6,435 nt of DNA from Burkholderiales bacterium. GTDB taxonomy: Bacteria > Pseudomonadota > Gammaproteobacteria > Burkholderiales > Burkholderiaceae_C. The stretch lies in the NCBI GenBank assembly GCA_947474415.1, contig CANJKD010000148.1:1-6435 (forward strand), given 5' to 3'. This document shows, piece after piece, positions 1-6,059 of this stretch (the stretch's first letter is position 1; the number at the start of each line of letters is the position of its first letter). A program made the position numbers and the translations under genes. Under the pieces are notes generated by a model. That model was not told the origin of the DNA, searched no databases, and worked only from the letters and a program-made list of their open reading frames with translations.

Positions 1-318
1 CATCGGGCAAGCGGCCAGACAGTCCAGTTGCTCGGTGCTCAGCTGTTCGCGCGTCCACTCGACGACCTGGCGAGCATCGGGAACCATCGTCGGCCGGGGG
101 CCCATCACGACCGCTTCATCGTGGTTGCCGCGCACAGCGATGGCGCCGCGTGCGACGTGCTCGCGCACCAGGTCGACAACCCATGCGGGGTCGGCGCCGT
201 AGCCGACATAGTCGCCGAGAAAGGCGCAGCGCTGCGCGCCCTGGGCGTCGGCATGCGCCATGACCGCGCTGACCGCTTCGCGGTTCGCGTGCAGGTCGGT
301 GACGAGGGCGAGTTTCAT
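1..318 (-). CDS. Calcineurin-like metallophosphoesterase, N-terminal 106 residues (gene cut by window edge)
   Basis: This gene starts at 318 and is still open at base 1, so only its N-terminal half or so is visible. The protein begins MKLALVTDLHAN and carries the metal-binding signatures of the calcineurin-like phosphoesterase fold in order: D-x-H (D8, H10), GD (G35-D36, in GDYVGYG) and GNHD (residues 64-67). In this family these Asp, Asn and His residues hold two metal ions that activate water for phosphoester hydrolysis. The D-x-H motif sits six residues after the chosen Met, which is typical and supports this start, although I see no clear Shine-Dalgarno sequence. The substrate cannot be deduced; relatives are often loosely named ApaH-like or Ser/Thr phosphatase-like. 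The gene lies 37 bases after argF on the same strand with no terminator between them, so cotranscription with argDF is likely. No signal peptide is seen, so it is probably cytoplasmic. Confidence 0.88.
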   Translation of the reverse strand, partial: MKLALVTDLHANREAVSAVMAHADAQGAQRCAFLGDYVGYGADPAWVVDLVREHVARGAIAVRGNHDEAVVMGPRPTMVPDARQVVEWTREQLSTEQLDCLAACPM

Positions 319-355
319 GGCGCACTGGCAATGATGCAGGAACCCTATCTTGCGC

Positions 356-1288
356 CTAGCCGATCCGCCCGAGCACCAGGTATTCCATCAGCGCCTTCTG
401 CACATGCATGCGGTTCTCGGCTTCGTCCCAAACCACCGATTGCGGGCCGTCGATCACGGCCGCTTCCACCTCTTCACCCCGGTGCGCGGGCAGGCAGTGC
501 ATGAACAGCGCATCGGGCTGCGCGGCGGCCATCATCGCGGCGTCGACACACCAGTTCTTGAAGGCGAGCCGGCGTGCTTCGTTCTCGGCTTCAAAGCCCA
601 TGCTGGTCCAGACATCGGTGGTCACGAGGTGCGCGCCGCAGCAGGCGTCGAGCGGGTTGGCGAACACCTTCACGCAGTCCCGGTTCGTGACGCCGGCCAC
701 CTTGGCATCGATCTCGTAGCCGCCCGGCGTGCTGACGTGCAATATGAAGCCGAGGATGTCGGCCGCCTGCAGCCAGGTGTTGGCCATGTTGTTGCCGTCG
801 CCGACCCAGGCCACCACCTTGCCCTTGATGCCGCCGCGGTGCTCGATGAAGGTGAACACATCGGCCAAAATCTGGCACGGGTGGTACTCGTTCGTCAGGC
901 CGTTGATGACGGGCACGCGCGAGTTCGCCGCGAAGGCTTCGAGCTTGGTCTGCTCGAAGGTACGGATCATCACGATGTCGACCATGCGGCTGATGACGCG
1001 TGCGCTGTCTTCGATCGGCTCGGCGCGGCCGAGCTGGCTGTCACCCGTGGTCAGGTTCACGACCGAGCCGCCGAGCTGGTACATGCCGGCCTCGAAGCTC
1101 ACGCGGGTTCGGGTACTGGCCTTCTCGAAGATCATCGCCAGCGTGCGGTCGACCAGCGGCGTGTACTTCTCGTAGTTCTTGAAGCGCTTCTTGACGGTGG
1201 CGGCGCGCTCGAACAGGTAGGCGTATTCCTCGGCGCGGAAATCCTTGAACTGCAGGTAGTGCTTGATGAGGCTCATGCCGGGCTTCAT
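356..1288 (-). CDS. argF: Ornithine carbamoyltransferase (anabolic OTCase)
   Basis: The enzyme transfers the carbamoyl group of carbamoyl phosphate to ornithine, giving citrulline, the sixth step of arginine synthesis in the cytoplasm. From the start at 1288 it is 310 residues, a normal OTCase length. Visible family signatures are the carbamoyl-phosphate loop S-T-R-T-R (58-62), HPCQ (136-139), the ornithine-side SMG loop (229-231) and HCLPAHRG (264-271). The Asp-Gly-Asn-Asn segment near 164-167 begins the second domain. HCLPAHRG and SMG favour OTCase over acetylornithine or aspartate transcarbamylases. The start at 1288 is chosen because its ATG overlaps the argD stop as ATGA. A second in-frame Met at 1276 (MSLIKHYLQF) is a real alternative, since many relatives begin near there. 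An upstream ATG at 1324 would lie inside argD and is unlikely. No good Shine-Dalgarno sequence precedes either start, which fits translational coupling to argD. Confidence 0.96.
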   Translation of the reverse strand: MKPGMSLIKHYLQFKDFRAEEYAYLFERAATVKKRFKNYEKYTPLVDRTLAMIFEKASTRTRVSFEAGMYQLGGSVVNLTTGDSQLGRAEPIEDSARVISRMVDIVMIRTFEQTKLEAFAANSRVPVINGLTNEYHPCQILADVFTFIEHRGGIKGKVVAWVGDGNNMANTWLQAADILGFILHVSTPGGYEIDAKVAGVTNRDCVKVFANPLDACCGAHLVTTDVWTSMGFEAENEARRLAFKNWCVDAAMMAAAQPDALFMHCLPAHRGEEVEAAVIDGPQSVVWDEAENRMHVQKALMEYLVLGRIG

Positions 1289-2496
1289 GGTGTTTCGCTG
1301 AGGAAGGTCTTGATCAACGGGCACAGGATGGCGACTATCTGCGCCGCTTCGTCGAGGCTCAGGATCAGCGGCGGCACGAGGCGGATCACGCGGTCGGCGG
1401 TCACGCTCAGCATCAGGCCGGCGTTCGCGGCCAGGCCCAGGATCTCGCCGCAGGGCCGATCAAGTTCAATGCCGAGCATCAAGCCTTGGCCGCGGATCTG
1501 CGCCACGCCAGCCACACCGCCAAGCTCGCGCTCCAGCCCGGTCTTCAGCGCTGCACCGACGGTGGCCGCGTTCGCGAGCAGCCCGTCTTCTTCCATGATG
1601 CGGATGGTCTCGACACCCGCGCGCATCGCCAGCGGGTTGCCGCCGAAGGTGGTGCCGTGGTTGCCGGGGCCGAGCACGTCAGCCGCCTTCGGGCCACACA
1701 CCACGGCACCCACCGGAACGCCCGAGCCCAGCCCCTTGGCGAGCGGCATCACGTCCGGCAGGATTCCGGCCCATTGGTGGGCGAACCACTTGCCGGTGCG
1801 GCCCATTCCGCACTGCACTTCGTCGAGCATCAGCAGCCAGCCGTGCGCATCGCAAATGCGGCGCACGGCTTGCAGGTACTCGACGGTCGCCGGCCGGATG
1901 CCGCCTTCGCCCTGGATCACCTCGAGGAAGATCGCGACGACGTTCTTGTTCGTGCGAGCGACGTTCTCGATCGCCGCCACATCGTTCAGCGGCACGCGCA
2001 CGAAACCTTCGACGAGCGGGCCGAAGCCGGCCTGCACCTTCGGGTTGCCGGTGGCCGACAGCGTGGCGATCGAACGGCCATGGAAGGCCATCTCGTAGAC
2101 CACGATTTCGGGGCGCTCCATGCCTTTGTCGTGGCCGTACTTGCGTGCGATCTTCAGCGCCGCCTCGTTGGCTTCGAGGCCGGTGCTGCAGAAGAACACA
2201 TTCGTCAGGCCCGACAATTCGCAGAGCTTGGCGGCGAGTTGTTCCTGCATCGACACGAGGTAGTAGTTCGAGCTGTGGATGATCTTGCCGATCTGGTCCT
2301 GCAGGGCCGGCACCAGCCTGGGGTGGGCGTGGCCCAGCGTGTTGACGGCGATGCCGCCCAGGCCGTCCAGGTACTTCTTGCCCTCGGTGTCCCAGAGCCA
2401 ACAGCCTCGGCCATGGGACAGCGCCAGCGGCAGCCGGCCGTAGGTCTTCATCACATGGGGTTCAGGCGAGGCGGGCAACTTGTCCGGGGCATTCAT
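1285..2496 (-). CDS. argD: Acetylornithine aminotransferase, class III PLP-dependent
   Basis: This class III aminotransferase interconverts N-acetylglutamate semialdehyde and N-acetylornithine using glutamate, the fourth step of arginine synthesis. Some homologues also serve succinyl-diaminopimelate in lysine synthesis, and the sequence alone does not exclude that. The 403-residue protein is of normal family length. Visible landmarks are the N-terminal WDTEGKKYLD segment (35-44), STGLEANEAALK (104-115) in the phosphate-binding region, AFHGR (137-141), EVIQGEGG (192-199), LDEVQCGMGRTG (224-235) with the pyridine-nitrogen Asp225, and the Schiff-base Lys254 in PLAKGLGSG. TTFGGNPLA (282-290) is the usual post-lysine motif. 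The ATG at 2496 is preceded by GGAG with seven bases between, a good ribosome site. The open frame continues upstream past 2700, but that part does not resemble the family and overlaps the divergent gene. The TGA overlaps the argF ATG, so the two are translationally coupled. Confidence 0.95.
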   Translation of the reverse strand: MNAPDKLPASPEPHVMKTYGRLPLALSHGRGCWLWDTEGKKYLDGLGGIAVNTLGHAHPRLVPALQDQIGKIIHSSNYYLVSMQEQLAAKLCELSGLTNVFFCSTGLEANEAALKIARKYGHDKGMERPEIVVYEMAFHGRSIATLSATGNPKVQAGFGPLVEGFVRVPLNDVAAIENVARTNKNVVAIFLEVIQGEGGIRPATVEYLQAVRRICDAHGWLLMLDEVQCGMGRTGKWFAHQWAGILPDVMPLAKGLGSGVPVGAVVCGPKAADVLGPGNHGTTFGGNPLAMRAGVETIRIMEEDGLLANAATVGAALKTGLERELGGVAGVAQIRGQGLMLGIELDRPCGEILGLAANAGLMLSVTADRVIRLVPPLILSLDEAAQIVAILCPLIKTFLSETP

Positions 2497-2521
2497 GGGT
2501 TCACTCCGTGGAAAAGAAGGA

Positions 2522-2550
2522 GCGGGAGTGCCAGCTACGCCACATCCCGC
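2522..2550 (-). promoter_or_regulatory. Hairpin in the argD leader, possible attenuator
   Basis: The arms GCGGGA and TCCCGC (2545-2550 and 2522-2527 on the minus strand) pair perfectly. A further GTG/CAC pairing inside, past one bulged base, gives about nine pairs. In the argD direction the hairpin is followed by a pyrimidine-rich stretch, TCCTTCTTTTCC, and then the GGAG ribosome site. It lies between the predicted promoter and the start codon, so it would be present in the mRNA. The tract downstream is not a clean T-run, so a terminator role is only a possibility. Confidence 0.35.
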
Positions 2551-2560
2551 CCGGAGAGGA

Positions 2561-2588
2561 ATTCTAAAGCGCGGGCCGGACGTGACGA
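2561..2588 (-). promoter_or_regulatory. Predicted sigma-70 promoter for the argD-argF operon
   Basis: On the minus strand a TAGAAT box (2561-2566, five of six to the consensus -10) follows TCGTCA (2583-2588, four of six to TTGACA) with a 16-base spacer. Transcription would start near 2554, giving a leader of roughly 58 bases before the argD ATG. This is a by-eye prediction. It is the best candidate in the intergenic region, but no operator was recognised beside it. Confidence 0.5.
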
Positions 2589-2649
2589 TGAATCCGGGAT
2601 GCAACACCAGATCATCCGCACGCATCGTGCTGCACCGCAGCAAATACAC

Positions 2650-2667
2650 GGCACAATTGCGCGTGCC
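2650..2667. repeat. Short palindromic element in the argD / DUF3579 divergent region
   Basis: GGCAC (2650-2654) and GTGCC (2663-2667) form a perfect inverted repeat with an eight-base centre. The overlapping 12-mer GCACAATTGCGC (2651-2662) is palindromic apart from one position pair. A dyad between divergent genes could be a regulator site, but it does not match the ARG box pattern and no named operator was recognised. Confidence 0.3.
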
Positions 2668-2710
2668 ATTCGAAATCCGCTTTGGGTTGAATCTCCCGGC
2701 TGGCTGGTCA

Positions 2711-2730
2711 TTGCAAACCGTAGCAAACCG
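2711..2730 (+). repeat. Ten-base tandem repeat directly before the DUF3579 start codon
   Basis: Two adjacent ten-base units, TTGCAAACCG and TAGCAAACCG, differ at one base and end immediately before the ATG at 2731. They occupy the place where a Shine-Dalgarno sequence would be expected, and none is seen. The repeat could be chance or part of a binding site. Confidence 0.4.
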
Positions 2731-3057
2731 ATGACAAGCCCCAAGCCTCGCCAATATTTCATCCAGGGCATCACCCTGGAAGGCAAGACCTTCCGCACCA
2801 GCGACTGGGCGGAACGCCTCGCGGGTGCGATGTCGTGCTTCCGGCCTGACGGGGTTCAGGGCGGCATCGGCGCGCTCATCGGTTACTCACCCTACTGTGT
2901 TCCACGCGTGATCAACGGCGTGAAGTGCGTGATCGTCGATGAGGCGTTGAGAGTCATCGAGCCGATGGCCTGGGATTTAGTGATGCACTTCGCCCGCGAC
3001 AACAGCCTCCAGTTGGCCGAGGCCTGCCTGATCCCCGAAGTGAGGAAGCCTCAATGA
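2731..3057 (+). CDS. DUF3579 domain protein, function unknown
   Basis: The 108-residue protein matches what I recall of the DUF3579 family, which is common in betaproteobacteria and has no known function. Recognisable conserved stretches are YFIQGITLEGKTFR (9-22), SDWAERL (24-30), the central GYSPYC segment (51-56), NGVKCVIVDEAL (62-73) and FARDNSLQL (87-95). There is no signal peptide or membrane segment, so it is probably a small soluble cytoplasmic protein. It has four cysteines (36, 56, 66, 99) with no CxxC spacing. The start at 2731 is chosen because homology begins just after it. The frame stays open far upstream, but that part lies antisense to argD. No Shine-Dalgarno sequence is visible. 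The gene is divergent from argD and convergent with rpsT, so it is probably transcribed alone. Confidence 0.85.
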   Translation: MTSPKPRQYFIQGITLEGKTFRTSDWAERLAGAMSCFRPDGVQGGIGALIGYSPYCVPRVINGVKCVIVDEALRVIEPMAWDLVMHFARDNSLQLAEACLIPEVRKPQ

Positions 3058-3071
3058 CGAGTGAGCCCATG

Positions 3072-3098
3072 AAAAAGGCCCGCATCGCGGGCCTTTTG
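3072..3098. terminator. Bidirectional intrinsic terminator between DUF3579 and rpsT
   Basis: The arms 3073-3083 (AAAAGGCCCGC) and 3087-3097 (GCGGGCCTTTT) are perfectly complementary over 11 bases around a three-base loop. Read rightward the GC-rich stem ends in TTTTGT; read leftward it ends in TTTTTC. It lies 15 bases after the DUF3579 stop and 20 bases after the rpsT stop, so one element can terminate both convergent transcripts. Confidence 0.92.
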
Positions 3099-3117
3099 TC
3101 TAACCCACCCTGAACGA

Positions 3118-3426
3118 TCAGGCCGCAGTTGCAGCGCTGAGCGCCTTGACCTTGGCCGACAGGCGGCTCTTGTGGCGGGCGGCCTTGTTCTTGTGGAACA
3201 AGCCTTTGTCAGCCACCGAGTCGATCACCGCCTGAGCGGTTTTGAACAGGTCGGTTGCCTTGGTCTTGTCGCCAGCGATCACGGCCTTCTGGACGTTCTT
3301 GATGACGGTGCGGAACTTGGAACGCAACGCGGTGTTCGCGGCATTCAGTTTCACGTCCTGTCGAACCCGCTTCAGACCTGAAGCGATGCGGACGGTTTTC
3401 TTCTTGGCTTTGGAAGAGGTGGCCAT
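3118..3426 (-). CDS. rpsT: 30S ribosomal protein S20
   Basis: S20 is a small basic protein that binds 16S rRNA early in assembly of the 30S subunit. The 102-residue product starts [13 protein letters not shown], is rich in Lys, Arg and Ala, and carries the family signature [15 protein letters not shown] at 75-89. It is somewhat longer than the E. coli protein (about 87 residues), mainly at the Ala-rich C-terminus and the N-terminus, as is usual in Burkholderiales. The start at 3426 is set by homology. The frame opens upstream at 3492, but that start lies beyond the promoter. An AGGA sits 13 bases before the ATG, which is rather far for a ribosome site. This start is ATG, whereas E. coli rpsT uses UUG for autoregulation. 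The gene is monocistronic, bounded by its own promoter and the shared terminator. Confidence 0.97.
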   Translation of the reverse strand: MATSSKAKKKTVRIASGLKRVRQDVKLNAANTALRSKFRTVIKNVQKAVIAGDKTKATDLFKTAQAVIDSVADKGLFHKNKAARHKSRLSAKVKALSAATAA

Positions 3427-3462
3427 GTTGTAGCGTCTATCCTGGGTGGGGCAAAGACGGCG

Positions 3463-3492
3463 AGTATAGCATTCCGGTGCGCCACCCCGCAA
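3463..3492 (-). promoter_or_regulatory. rpsT promoter with extended -10
   Basis: On the minus strand TATACT (3463-3468) is preceded by TGC, giving an extended -10 (TGCTATACT). TTGCGG (3487-3492) lies 18 bases further upstream as a -35. Transcription would start near 3456, leaving about 30 bases of leader before the ATG. The strong -10 suits a highly expressed ribosomal protein gene. Confidence 0.72.
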
Positions 3493-3500
3493 ACCCGCTG

Positions 3501-3529
3501 CGGCTGCGGCTGAGGGCGCTCCCTATAAT
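3501..3529 (+). promoter_or_regulatory. murJ promoter (consensus TATAAT -10)
   Basis: A perfect TATAAT lies at 3524-3529 on the plus strand. The -35 is poor: the hexamer 17 bases upstream is CGGCTG (3501-3506), in a short GCTGCG-type tandem repeat (3497-3514). The expected start is near 3536, giving a leader of about 43 bases. The promoter is back to back with that of rpsT, with the two -10 boxes 55 bases apart. Confidence 0.6.
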
Positions 3530-3578
3530 CGGGACGCCTCGTCTTTCCGGTTGCCACGCCAGCACCGCACGTCCGTCC

Positions 3579-5135
3579 ATGAACCTGCTGCGGGCCGCCT
3601 CCACCATCTCCCTGCTGACGCTGGTCTCGCGCATTTCCGGGCTCGCCCGCGACGTGATCGTGGCGCAGATGTTCGGCGCCGGTGCGGCCATGGACGCCTT
3701 CAACGTCGCGTTCCGGATTCCCAATTTTCTGCGCCGCCTGTTCGGCGAGGGGGCCTTCTCGCAAGCCTTTGTACCGATCCTGGCCGAAACGCGCACGCGC
3801 GACGGCGACGAAGCCACCGGCCGCCTGATTGACGCTGTCGCCACGATCCTGTTCTGGGCCTTGATGGTGACGTGCGCGGTCGGCGTGATCGCCTCGCCGG
3901 TGATCGTGTGGCTGATGGCCTCGGGGCTGCAGCGCTTCGACCAGGCGGTCTTGATGACGCAGGTGATGTTCCCGTACATCGGGCTCATCTCGCTCGTGTC
4001 GCTGTCGGCAGGCATCCTGAACACCTGGAAGCGCTTCGTGGTGCCGGCCGCTACACCGGTGCTGCTGAACCTGGCCGCCATCGCCGCGGCGTGGTGGCTG
4101 GGGCCGCAGTTCATGCGTTGGGGCATCGAGCCGATCTATGCCCAGGCGGTCGGCGTGATGCTCGGTGGCGTGCTGCAACTGGCGATCCAGATTCCGGCGC
4201 TGCGGCGCATCGGCGCCTTGCCATCCATCGGGCTGTTGCCGGACACCGTGCGGGCGGCGTGGTCGCACCCGGGTGTCGGGCGGGTGATGCGGCAGATGGC
4301 GCCTGCGCTGGTCGGCGTTTCCGTCGCGCAGATCTCGGTCGTCATCAACACCCAGATCGCGTCGCATCAGGGCGTGGGTGCGGTGTCGTGGCTCGACTGG
4401 GCCAGCCGGCTGATGGAGTTCCCGACCGGGCTGCTCGGGGTGGCGCTGGGTGTGGTGCTGATTCCCCAACTGTCGGCGGCGAACGCCCGCAAGGACGCCG
4501 CCGCGTACTCGGGGCTTCTCGACTGGGGCTTGCGCCTGGTGTTGCTGCTGGCGCTGCCGTGCGCGGTGGCGCTGCTGGTGTTTCCAAAGGCGCTGGTGGC
4601 GGTGCTGTTCCACCGTGGCGCCTTCGACGCAGTGGCGGTGGCGAAGACCGCATCGGCGCTGATGGGCTACGGCGTCGGGTTGATGGGGCTGGTCGGCGTG
4701 AAGATCCTGGCGCCGGGCTTCTATGCGCGGCAAGACATCCGTACGCCCGTGAAAATCGCCATCGCGGTGCTGGTGCTGACGCAGCTGATGAACGCGGTCT
4801 TCGTGCCCTTCCTGGGCCACGTCGGGCTGGCCTTGTCGATCAGCCTGGGGGCGATGATCAACGCGCTGTGGTTGTTCATCGGCTTGAGGCGGGCCGGCGC
4901 CTATACGCCCGAGGCTGGCTGGCGTGGCTTCACGGCGCGCGTGTTCGGCGCCACGGCGCTGCTGGGTGGCCTGCTGTTCTGGGCCGAACGGGCCATTGAC
5001 TGGGTCGGCCTGGTCGACCACCAGGCGCAGCGCATCGGCTGGCTCGTGCTGTGCCTGGTCGGTGCGGCACTGCTGTACTTCGGCACGCTGCTCGCCAGTG
5101 GCCTGAAGTTGCAGCAGTTCATGCGCCGCGGCTAA
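3579..5135 (+). CDS. murJ: Lipid II flippase MurJ (MviN family)
   Basis: MurJ is a polytopic inner-membrane protein of the MOP exporter superfamily that moves lipid II to the periplasmic face for peptidoglycan synthesis. The 518-residue product has the expected length and long hydrophobic segments throughout, consistent with the family's 14 helices, though I did not map each one. The N-terminus MNLLRAAST aligns with E. coli MurJ without offset. The functionally important charged residues fall at the same numbers: R18, R24, D39, R52, R53 and E57. That is strong support for the 3579 start over an upstream ATG at 3477, which lies before the promoter. R277 in SRLMEFP (276-282) matches the E. coli Arg270 region, and VKILAPGFYARQDIRTPVKIA (374-394) is another family hallmark. 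No clear Shine-Dalgarno sequence is present. It is followed nine bases later by the SirB1-like gene on the same strand. Confidence 0.97.
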   Translation: MNLLRAASTISLLTLVSRISGLARDVIVAQMFGAGAAMDAFNVAFRIPNFLRRLFGEGAFSQAFVPILAETRTRDGDEATGRLIDAVATILFWALMVTCAVGVIASPVIVWLMASGLQRFDQAVLMTQVMFPYIGLISLVSLSAGILNTWKRFVVPAATPVLLNLAAIAAAWWLGPQFMRWGIEPIYAQAVGVMLGGVLQLAIQIPALRRIGALPSIGLLPDTVRAAWSHPGVGRVMRQMAPALVGVSVAQISVVINTQIASHQGVGAVSWLDWASRLMEFPTGLLGVALGVVLIPQLSAANARKDAAAYSGLLDWGLRLVLLLALPCAVALLVFPKALVAVLFHRGAFDAVAVAKTASALMGYGVGLMGLVGVKILAPGFYARQDIRTPVKIAIAVLVLTQLMNAVFVPFLGHVGLALSISLGAMINALWLFIGLRRAGAYTPEAGWRGFTARVFGATALLGGLLFWAERAIDWVGLVDHQAQRIGWLVLCLVGAALLYFGTLLASGLKLQQFMRRG

Positions 5136-5138
5136 ACT
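5109..5138 (+). promoter_or_regulatory. Possible promoter for a leaderless SirB1-like transcript
   Basis: TAAACT (5133-5138, four of six to TATAAT) overlaps the murJ stop codon and is preceded by TTGCAG (5109-5114) with an 18-base spacer. The -10 ends six bases before the ATG at 5145, so transcription would begin at or next to the start codon. No Shine-Dalgarno sequence is present, which fits a leaderless message. Both boxes are moderate matches, so this may be chance. Confidence 0.35.
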
Positions 5139-5144
5139 TTCGGC

Positions 5145-6044
5145 ATGGTGGGCCCCCTGCAATTCGCGACGCCGACGGCGCTGGAGTACTTCGGCACGCT
5201 GGTCGCCGACGACGTGAGCCTGCCGCTTGTGGAAGCCGCGATCTCGATCGCGCAAGACGACTTCCCGCAGCTCGACACGCTGGCGGTCGCGGCCGAAATC
5301 GACGCGCTGGCCGTGCGGCTCAAACAGCGCTTTCCGGACGATGCGGTGCCGCTGCAGCGCCTGCGCCGGTTGAACCGGTTCTTCTTCCAGGAACTGGGGT
5401 TTGCCGGCAACGTGAACCACTACTACGACCCGAACAACAGCTACCTGCACCAGGTGCTGAGTTCGCGCCGAGGCATCCCGATCACCCTGGCGGTGCTGTA
5501 CATCGAACTCGCGACGCAGATCGGCCTGACGGCCCGCGGCGTGTCATTCCCAGGCCACTTTCTCGTCAAGTTGCGCATGCACACCGGCCAGCAAATGGGC
5601 GAGGTCATGATCGACCCGTTCACGGGCCAGTCGCTGTCGCTCGAAGAACTCGACGAACTGCTTGCGCCCTACAGGCGCAACCGGGGGCTGCTCGGCGAGT
5701 TCGATGCGCCGCTGGGCCTGTTCCTGCAGTCCGCCAGCCCACGCGACGTGCTGGCGCGCATGCTGCACAACCTGAAGGAAATCCACCGCAGCAGCGGGGA
5801 CTCGATGCGGCTGCTGCGGGTGCTGAGCCGCCTCGTGGTGCTGCTGCCGCAGGCCTGGGACGTGCGGCGCGACCGGGGCCTGCTGCGGGCCGACCTTGGC
5901 CTGGCCGCTGCGGCGTCATGTGACCTCAGCGCCTACCTCGCGAACGCGGCCGATGCGCCCGACCATGCGGCCGTCGCCGCGCGGCTCGCGGCGCTCGATG
6001 GGGCCGACAGCGCCGATCCGGGCCAGCCCGCGTCGCAGTCATGA
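5145..6044 (+). CDS. SirB1-family protein with transglutaminase-like domain and helical C-terminus
   Basis: The 299-residue protein belongs to the SirB1 family (transglutaminase-like core, tetratricopeptide-like C-terminus; E. coli YchA group). Its biochemical role is not established. The core runs from about residue 40 to 200 and contains FFFQELGFAGN (79-89), SSRRGIPITLAVLY (106-119), RGVSFPGHFLVKL (131-143) and the IDPF block (156-159). GHFL and IDPF supply the His (138) and Asp (157) expected of a transglutaminase-like site. The cysteine expected at the head of the helix after RGIPI is not there, and the only Cys in the protein is C259, outside the core. Residues about 200-285 are helical and leucine-rich, resembling TPR pairs, and the tail is low complexity. 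The start at 5145 is nine bases after murJ, and a GTG one codon later is a weak alternative. The gene may be cotranscribed with murJ. There is no signal peptide. Confidence 0.88.
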   Translation: MVGPLQFATPTALEYFGTLVADDVSLPLVEAAISIAQDDFPQLDTLAVAAEIDALAVRLKQRFPDDAVPLQRLRRLNRFFFQELGFAGNVNHYYDPNNSYLHQVLSSRRGIPITLAVLYIELATQIGLTARGVSFPGHFLVKLRMHTGQQMGEVMIDPFTGQSLSLEELDELLAPYRRNRGLLGEFDAPLGLFLQSASPRDVLARMLHNLKEIHRSSGDSMRLLRVLSRLVVLLPQAWDVRRDRGLLRADLGLAAAASCDLSAYLANAADAPDHAAVAARLAALDGADSADPGQPASQS

Positions 6045-6059
6045 GCACCCCCGGCAAGT

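Noticed and set aside
350..2098. Plus-strand open frame of 582 codons opposite argF and argD
   Set aside because: It lies wholly antisense to two well-supported genes, its composition is the His/Arg/Pro-rich type produced by high-GC complementary strands, and no family is recognisable.
2670..2692. Possible ArgR (ARG box) site, ATTC and GAAT in the argD upstream region
   Set aside because: The half-sites are separated by far more than the few bases of an ARG box and surrounding bases do not fit the pattern, so there is no support for an arginine operator here.
1486..2730. Upstream extension of the DUF3579 frame
   Set aside because: It is antisense to argD and does not resemble the family; homology starts just after the ATG at 2731.
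2497..2754. N-terminal extension of argD by 86 codons
   Set aside because: It is open only because stop codons are rare at this GC content. It would overlap the divergent DUF3579 gene and the argD promoter, and the ATG at 2496 has a good GGAG ribosome site.
3372..5450. Minus-strand open frame of 692 codons opposite murJ, overlapping rpsT
   Set aside because: It is extremely rich in His, Gln, Arg and Pro, typical of a shadow frame opposite a GC-rich membrane-protein gene. It has no domain and crosses the promoters and starts of rpsT and murJ.
5051..5923. Plus-strand open frame of 290 codons overlapping the SirB1-like gene in another frame
   Set aside because: It has an Arg/Ala/Pro-rich shadow composition, no recognisable domain, and conflicts with a well-supported gene in the neighbouring frame.
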